Positions 5,811 to 9,265 of a DNA stretch of 9,265 bases are shown here, piece by piece. The notes under the pieces were generated by a model. That model saw nothing but the letters and a program-made list of their open reading frames with translations. It did no database searches and was not told where the DNA came from. The first letter of the stretch is position 1. Every line of letters begins with the position of its first letter. The DNA comes from an uncultured Treponema sp. (GTDB lineage: Bacteria; Spirochaetota; Spirochaetia; Treponematales; Treponemataceae), in the NCBI GenBank assembly GCA_946538875.1, contig CAMNHD010000043.1, positions 1 to 9,265 on the forward strand. The letters run 5' to 3'. The position numbers and the translations under genes are program-made.

Positions 5811-6862
5811 AACTCAAAGTCATCCGCCGTCACAACAGTCCTCCCGCCGGCAATAAGGCAGGCACGGATAACCTTGTTCCTAAGTTCCCTGATGTTACCG
5901 GGCCAGGAGTATTCCTGCAGCATGGGCAGAACAGACTCGGCAATCAGCTTGTCCCTTTCGGCGGCAAACTCCATTGCAAGACGCGGAATGTCCTCAGGAT
6001 GTTCCCGCAATGGAGGAACCTTTACCGTAACAGTGTTTATGCGGTACAGCAGGTCCTCCCTAAAGTGTCCGTCACGCACAGACTGCTCAATGTCAACATT
6101 CGTGGCAAACACCAGCTTGGAATCAAAGCTTCTTTCCTTGACAGAGCCAACCTTGCAATAAGTCCGGCTTTCCACAACCTTGAGCAGCTTTGTCTGTACA
6201 GAATTCGGCACCTCGCCAATCTCATCAAGAAAAATCGTGGAACCGTTTCCTTCGGCAAAGACACCCTCTCTTTCCATGGCACCAGTGTAGGCACCCTTGA
6301 CGCAGCCAAAAAGATGGCTTTCTATAAGATTCTGATTGTAGTCAGGAACACTCACCCTGAGCATATTCATCCCGTTCCTGGAAGAAAGCCTATGAATCCG
6401 GTCAGCCGCCCAGGTCTTGCCACTACCACTCTCACCAAGAATCAGCACACAGTCATCCGTCCTGGAGGCAAGGCACAAGGACTTTTCAAAGCAGGCCACA
6501 GTTTGATTTACAGGAGAGTCCGACTTCCCCTCGGCAGAAAGCCAAGGCACCAGCGGAAAATCAAACCGCATACCGGCAATCATCTCCTCAGTGCACGTGG
6601 CAGGAGCAAAGTTAAGGCTAAGAAAAACAAGATTCATTGTGGAATCATTATGAAGCATTCCGTAGATGTGATGCAGCTCGCCAGAAGAAATACTGCTGAC
6701 CTCAAGAAGAATAAGGTCCGGGACAGGATTCGAGCACAGCCAATGCAGGCAGATGGCGGGATCCACAAGGATAAAGCATGCCCCTTCCAGCGTGGCCGGA
6801 CAGCACCACAAGCTTGGCACATTGTGGCGGGAAACTAAAAGAACTTTTTGATATAGTGGCAT
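5807..6862 (-). CDS. Sigma-54-type AAA+ activator without a DNA-binding domain
   Basis: The 351-residue product has a divergent N-terminal region (1-110) and an AAA+ sigma-54 interaction domain (about 120-350). Visible are Walker A GESGSGKT (143-150), the sigma-54 contact loop GAYTGA (190-195, usual form GAFTGA), Walker B GSTIFLDE (207-214), the arginine-finger region FREDLLYR (267-274) and the SWPGNIREL motif (319-327). It should hydrolyse ATP to open sigma-54 RNA polymerase complexes. The chain ends at DDFEF right after the AAA+ lid, so the usual Fis-type helix-turn-helix is absent. The N-terminus resembles a receiver domain (KVLLVSRHN, then PDLILLEVSS), but Glu54 stands where the phosphorylated Asp is expected and the first acidic pocket is missing. 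It is the last gene of the operon; its ATG shares one base with the TAA of the TagA-like gene (TAATG). The helix-turn-helix could be on another protein, or the activator may act from solution. Confidence 0.92.
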   Translation of the reverse strand: MPLYQKVLLVSRHNVPSLWCCPATLEGACFILVDPAICLHWLCSNPVPDLILLEVSSISSGELHHIYGMLHNDSTMNLVFLSLNFAPATCTEEMIAGMRFDFPLVPWLSAEGKSDSPVNQTVACFEKSLCLASRTDDCVLILGESGSGKTWAADRIHRLSSRNGMNMLRVSVPDYNQNLIESHLFGCVKGAYTGAMEREGVFAEGNGSTIFLDEIGEVPNSVQTKLLKVVESRTYCKVGSVKERSFDSKLVFATNVDIEQSVRDGHFREDLLYRINTVTVKVPPLREHPEDIPRLAMEFAAERDKLIAESVLPMLQEYSWPGNIRELRNKVIRACLIAGGRTVVTADDFEF

Positions 6863-7620
6863 TAATTGCCGAGTTTATCCTTTTTCCCAAACAAGCGTTT
6901 CCAAACCAACAGCAAAACATATTTCATGTATGGAAAAATTAAGAATAACTTTAAAGGATTATGCAGAATTTCAACCCAAATTTCAAGCCCCCTGTCAAAT
7001 GTTTTTTCGTCCACACGGGTCCTTCGCTCGCCAAAGATTCCCACCGCATCCCTGTAGTAAAGGAAAATGCTGGAGGAAAACTGATTGCGTCTGTTGTATG
7101 ACCAGCAGTCCTTTTCCTTTATACCGTCGCTCATCAGGACAAGGGATGGAGCCGCCTTGTAAATAGCGGCAATTATGTCGTTTTCCACAGACTTTGGATA
7201 AAAGCCAACGTAGCGCCCCACAATCTGCAGGTTGGGAAAGGTGTATGAGACATTCTTTTCGGCAGTCATAAGAGCCTTTTTGCGCTCGCCGAGCATGTAC
7301 AGAGACTTTCTGTGGTTTTCAAGAACAGTCAGGATAGAGATAAGAGTGTTGAACGGATTGTATCTTACAGGAACATCCTCCTTAAGGAACTTTGCCCCGG
7401 AAAGTATGCTCCTGGAAATAGGAAGAACCAGATCCGCACTGCGCACGCATTCACGGAAAGAATTCTTCCTGCGTCTTGCCTTGAGCAGGTCCCACACAGA
7501 AAGAAACATAATCTGTTTGGTTCCCGGCTTGGAAATCATCTCCATCACGACAGACTCCAGATCCTGAGGCGCACAGATGTCCACAGGAACTCCCAGTATC
7601 TCTACTCTTTTAACTGCCAT
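6862..7620 (-). CDS. Divergent WecG/TagA/CpsF-family (GT26) protein
   Basis: The 252-residue product fits the TagA/WecG fold, whose usual members transfer N-acetylmannosamine or a related sugar to an undecaprenyl-linked acceptor at the membrane. Family-like segments are the N-terminal VEILGVPVD (6-14), ADLVLP (62-67, matching the ADGxG segment with the putative catalytic Asp as Asp63), NLQIVGRYVGFY (130-141) and GLEIWVEILHNPLKL (211-225), followed by a hydrophobic, basic tail (225-245) suited to membrane contact. However, the family's PKQE motif reads KEKD (168-171), and the N-terminal Asn/Thr region reads FLSVWD. Activity may be lost or changed. The start at ATG 7620 is set by GGAG 8 nt upstream; an upstream in-frame ATG at 7683 would overlap rsmE by 82 bp. 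It overlaps the end of rsmE by 19 bp and is TAATG-coupled to the sigma-54 activator. Confidence 0.82.
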   Translation of the reverse strand: MAVKRVEILGVPVDICAPQDLESVVMEMISKPGTKQIMFLSVWDLLKARRRKNSFRECVRSADLVLPISRSILSGAKFLKEDVPVRYNPFNTLISILTVLENHRKSLYMLGERKKALMTAEKNVSYTFPNLQIVGRYVGFYPKSVENDIIAAIYKAAPSLVLMSDGIKEKDCWSYNRRNQFSSSIFLYYRDAVGIFGERRTRVDEKTFDRGLEIWVEILHNPLKLFLIFPYMKYVLLLVWKRLFGKKDKLGN

Positions 7621-8474
7621 ATTTTTTTCTCCATCAAAGCCGACTGCAGAGCCGCTATGCCGTAAAGAGCCGCAGTCTCGCATCGCAATATATTAGTAGC
7701 AAAATGAACGGGAACAATCCCGCCCTTCTGCAGAAAGTCAATCTCCTGCGGTGAAATGCCCCCCTCGGCACCAACAAAAACCGCCGCCTGCCTCACATCA
7801 TCGCAGGATGAGGCAGCACTGTGCATGCACACAGTCCCGGCCGTCTGTTCGTAAAGCACAACGCCCAGTCCACCGCCAGACTTTTGCCAAAGTTCAAGCG
7901 CCTGTTCAAGAGTCACAACATCCAGCACACAGGTTTCAACCGCAGAACCGCTCTGCTCACGCGCCTCGCTTATAAGCCTCTGCCACCTGGAATCCTCAGG
8001 ATTTGCCCCGCACTTTTTCCGCGCAGACTGAACAGGCCCAGCCTGGCAAAACTCTCCGTACACCGGGACTATTCTGCTTACGCCGCACTCCACCGCCTGC
8101 CGTATGATAAGATCCATCTTTGGAGGCTTTGACACAAAGACAAAGAGCCACAATTCCGGGGCCTCATGCGCAAGGGCGGCGCTCAGCGGTGCAGCATGAG
8201 TCGCTGACGAGGCAGAACTTAGCAGAGAAGTACCGGGTTCACCAGACGCATCCGGCAGCGGAGCAGTGTCACCCGCCGCCTGCAGAAGCACAGACTTTTT
8301 TCCAGAGTCAATCTTCCCAACAGTCATCTGCTGGAGTACACCCCCTGGAAGCCGTACATAAACCATGTCGCCCGGAGCCACACGCAGAACAGAAACCAGA
8401 TGCCGCGCCTTTTTACCACTCACCAACAGGCAGCCGTTTTTATCCAGCCCCTCTTCCGCAACAAACTGTCTCAT
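7602..8474 (-). CDS. rsmE: 16S rRNA (uracil(1498)-N3)-methyltransferase RsmE
   Basis: RsmE methylates U1498 of 16S rRNA in the assembled 30S subunit using S-adenosylmethionine. The 290-residue product has an N-terminal PUA-like RNA-binding domain (1-65, with HLVSVLRVAPGD at 25-36) and a C-terminal SPOUT domain: SKPPKMDLIIRQAVECGV (115-132), the RW...EAREQSGSA segment (163-178), the cofactor loop VGAEGGISPQE (234-244) and the knot NILRCETAALYGIAALQ (261-277). An Ala/Ser/Pro-rich insert of about 40 residues (66-105) separates the domains and makes the protein longer than the typical 240-250. The start ATG at 8474 overlaps the ctpA stop in ATGA. The 3' end overlaps the next gene by 19 bp. Confidence 0.95.
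   Translation of the reverse strand: MRQFVAEEGLDKNGCLLVSGKKARHLVSVLRVAPGDMVYVRLPGGVLQQMTVGKIDSGKKSVLLQAAGDTAPLPDASGEPGTSLLSSASSATHAAPLSAALAHEAPELWLFVFVSKPPKMDLIIRQAVECGVSRIVPVYGEFCQAGPVQSARKKCGANPEDSRWQRLISEAREQSGSAVETCVLDVVTLEQALELWQKSGGGLGVVLYEQTAGTVCMHSAASSCDDVRQAAVFVGAEGGISPQEIDFLQKGGIVPVHFATNILRCETAALYGIAALQSALMEKKIWQLKE
7629..7632 (-). promoter_or_regulatory. Ribosome binding site fixing the start of the TagA-like gene
   Basis: GGAG on the minus strand lies 8 nt before the ATG at 7620, inside the last codons of rsmE. It is one of the few clear Shine-Dalgarno sites in the window. It favours the short reading of the TagA-like protein and implies that translation of the two genes overlaps. 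Confidence 0.6.
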
Positions 8475-9265
8475 TTTTCAGGAGCCCTGCCCACATTGGC
8501 AGAAACATCCTTTGCGCCGGGTTCAAACGCTTCGTCCTGAAGCTGCTTCAAAGTCTTGGTCGTACCCATAAGAGCCTTAAAGTTCTCCTCGCGCAGAATA
8601 CGCAGAGCCTCGTTCAGCTGCAGGTCATAGTCCAGGTCATAAAGCCTGGCCGCCCTGGTTCTTTCCACCTCATTGCGCACAAGCTTACGCAGAACACGCA
8701 GTTCCAGCGGATAGGACCCCTGCAGCCTCTTTGCATAGGAAGCAATATCATCCTCAGACATATCCGGGTGCTCCTCCACATAAGAAGCAATCACAGAAGA
8801 ACTCATAAGCGAAGAAAAAGCCTTTTCCTGCTCCTCATTGAATTCAGGATACTTCACCTCTCTGTCCGGAGGAATACCAATTTTGTCAATATTACAGTCA
8901 CTTGGCGAATAATAGCGTGCAACAGTAATCTTAAAGCCGTCATTGTTTATCAGTCCGCTTGGAATCTGCACACTACCCTTGCCAAAAGTACGCTCCCCCA
9001 CAAGATATGCCGCCTTTGCATCCTTGAGAGCACCGCTGACAATCTCGCTTGCACTCGCACTGGCACCGTTGATCAGCACCACAACCGGAAAATTCCTTAC
9101 CTGAGTCTTGCGCTTGTTAGCCTTGTAGACAGCATTCTCGTAAGAAATACGGCTCTTGGTAGTCACAATATTCCCGGAGTCAATGAATTTGTCCGCAATG
9201 TCCACGGCCGCAGTCAAAAGCCCGCCGCCATTGTTACGCAAGTCCACAATCAGACCAGTGTAGCG
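8471..9265 (-). CDS. ctpA: S41 C-terminal processing protease (CtpA/Prc family), 3' part only
   Basis: These are the last 264 residues of a carboxyl-terminal processing protease, normally exported and acting in the periplasm; the signal peptide, PDZ domain and start lie beyond the right edge. The visible frame begins with GLIVDLRNNGGG, the conserved core strand. The catalytic Ser (residue 71 here, NGASASASEI) and Lys (residue 96, GERTFGKG) are 25 residues apart, as in E. coli Tsp and plant CtpA, and the supporting Gln is at 100. Next comes RYYSPSDCNIDKIGIPPD, where related proteases have TxxxYxTPxGxxIxGxGxxPD. The last 120 residues are charged and helical, a common C-terminal extension in this family. 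It is the first visible gene of a four-gene minus-strand operon, whose promoter is outside the window. Confidence 0.93.
   Translation of the reverse strand, partial: RYTGLIVDLRNNGGGLLTAAVDIADKFIDSGNIVTTKSRISYENAVYKANKRKTQVRNFPVVVLINGASASASEIVSGALKDAKAAYLVGERTFGKGSVQIPSGLINNDGFKITVARYYSPSDCNIDKIGIPPDREVKYPEFNEEQEKAFSSLMSSSVIASYVEEHPDMSEDDIASYAKRLQGSYPLELRVLRKLVRNEVERTRAARLYDLDYDLQLNEALRILREENFKALMGTTKTLKQLQDEAFEPGAKDVSANVGRAPEK

Noticed and set aside
5999..6838. A 279-residue plus-strand open frame antisense to the sigma-54 activator
   Set aside because: The minus strand carries all AAA+ motifs in order; the antisense frame is a by-product of codon use and resembles nothing.
7618..7640. Possible -1 ribosomal frameshift at the seven-A run joining rsmE to the TagA-like gene
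   Set aside because: The downstream frame is the -1 frame, but the run is preceded by G in the rsmE frame, so it is not a proper slippery heptamer. The downstream gene also has its own GGAG site and ATG, so overlap with coupling explains it.

Overview
The window most likely comes from a spirochaete of the genus Treponema or a close relative. This rests on the mix of genes (an S41 processing protease followed by rsmE, a TagA-like protein and an orphan sigma-54 activator; a STAS protein with a zinc ribbon; treponeme-style multi-membrane hypothetical proteins) and on the weak use of Shine-Dalgarno sites. No rRNA, tRNA, CRISPR array, transposase or phage gene is visible. The genus assignment is an inference, not a database match.

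Layout from left to right. Bases 1-298 hold no convincing gene, but bases about 155-290 form a GC-rich run of small perfect hairpins that looks like a structured RNA or a dispersed intergenic repeat. Bases 299-3235 encode two minus-strand membrane proteins in tandem. Both have three membrane helices, an extracytoplasmic middle region, then three more helices. Bases 3236-3648 are intergenic and the most striking part of the window: three exact DnaA boxes (TTWTCCACA), three more with one mismatch, a very AT-rich core and short direct repeats. This looks like an origin or another DnaA-binding locus. It ends at the terminator of the next gene, a minus-strand STAS protein with a C-terminal zinc ribbon. 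A short-chain dehydrogenase/reductase-like gene (minus) and a TrmJ-type tRNA 2'-O-methyltransferase gene (plus) follow, diverging from a 42-bp AT-rich gap.

Bases 5807-9265 are one tightly packed minus-strand operon, read from right to left: ctpA-like S41 protease (5' end outside the window), rsmE, a divergent WecG/TagA/CpsF-family protein, and a sigma-54-type AAA+ activator. The junctions are ATGA, a 19-bp overlap and TAATG, all suited to translational coupling. The last gene collides tail-to-tail with the methyltransferase gene, the stop codons overlapping.

How the genes may work together: the window combines RNA modification (RsmE, TrmJ), envelope proteolysis (CtpA), two unexplained envelope membrane proteins, and signalling proteins (STAS, sigma-54 activator). 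The least explained parts are the DnaA-box region beside the membrane pair, and the activator, which lacks a DNA-binding domain and has a degenerate receiver-like N-terminus. It is coupled to a glycosyltransferase-family protein that appears to lack part of its active site.
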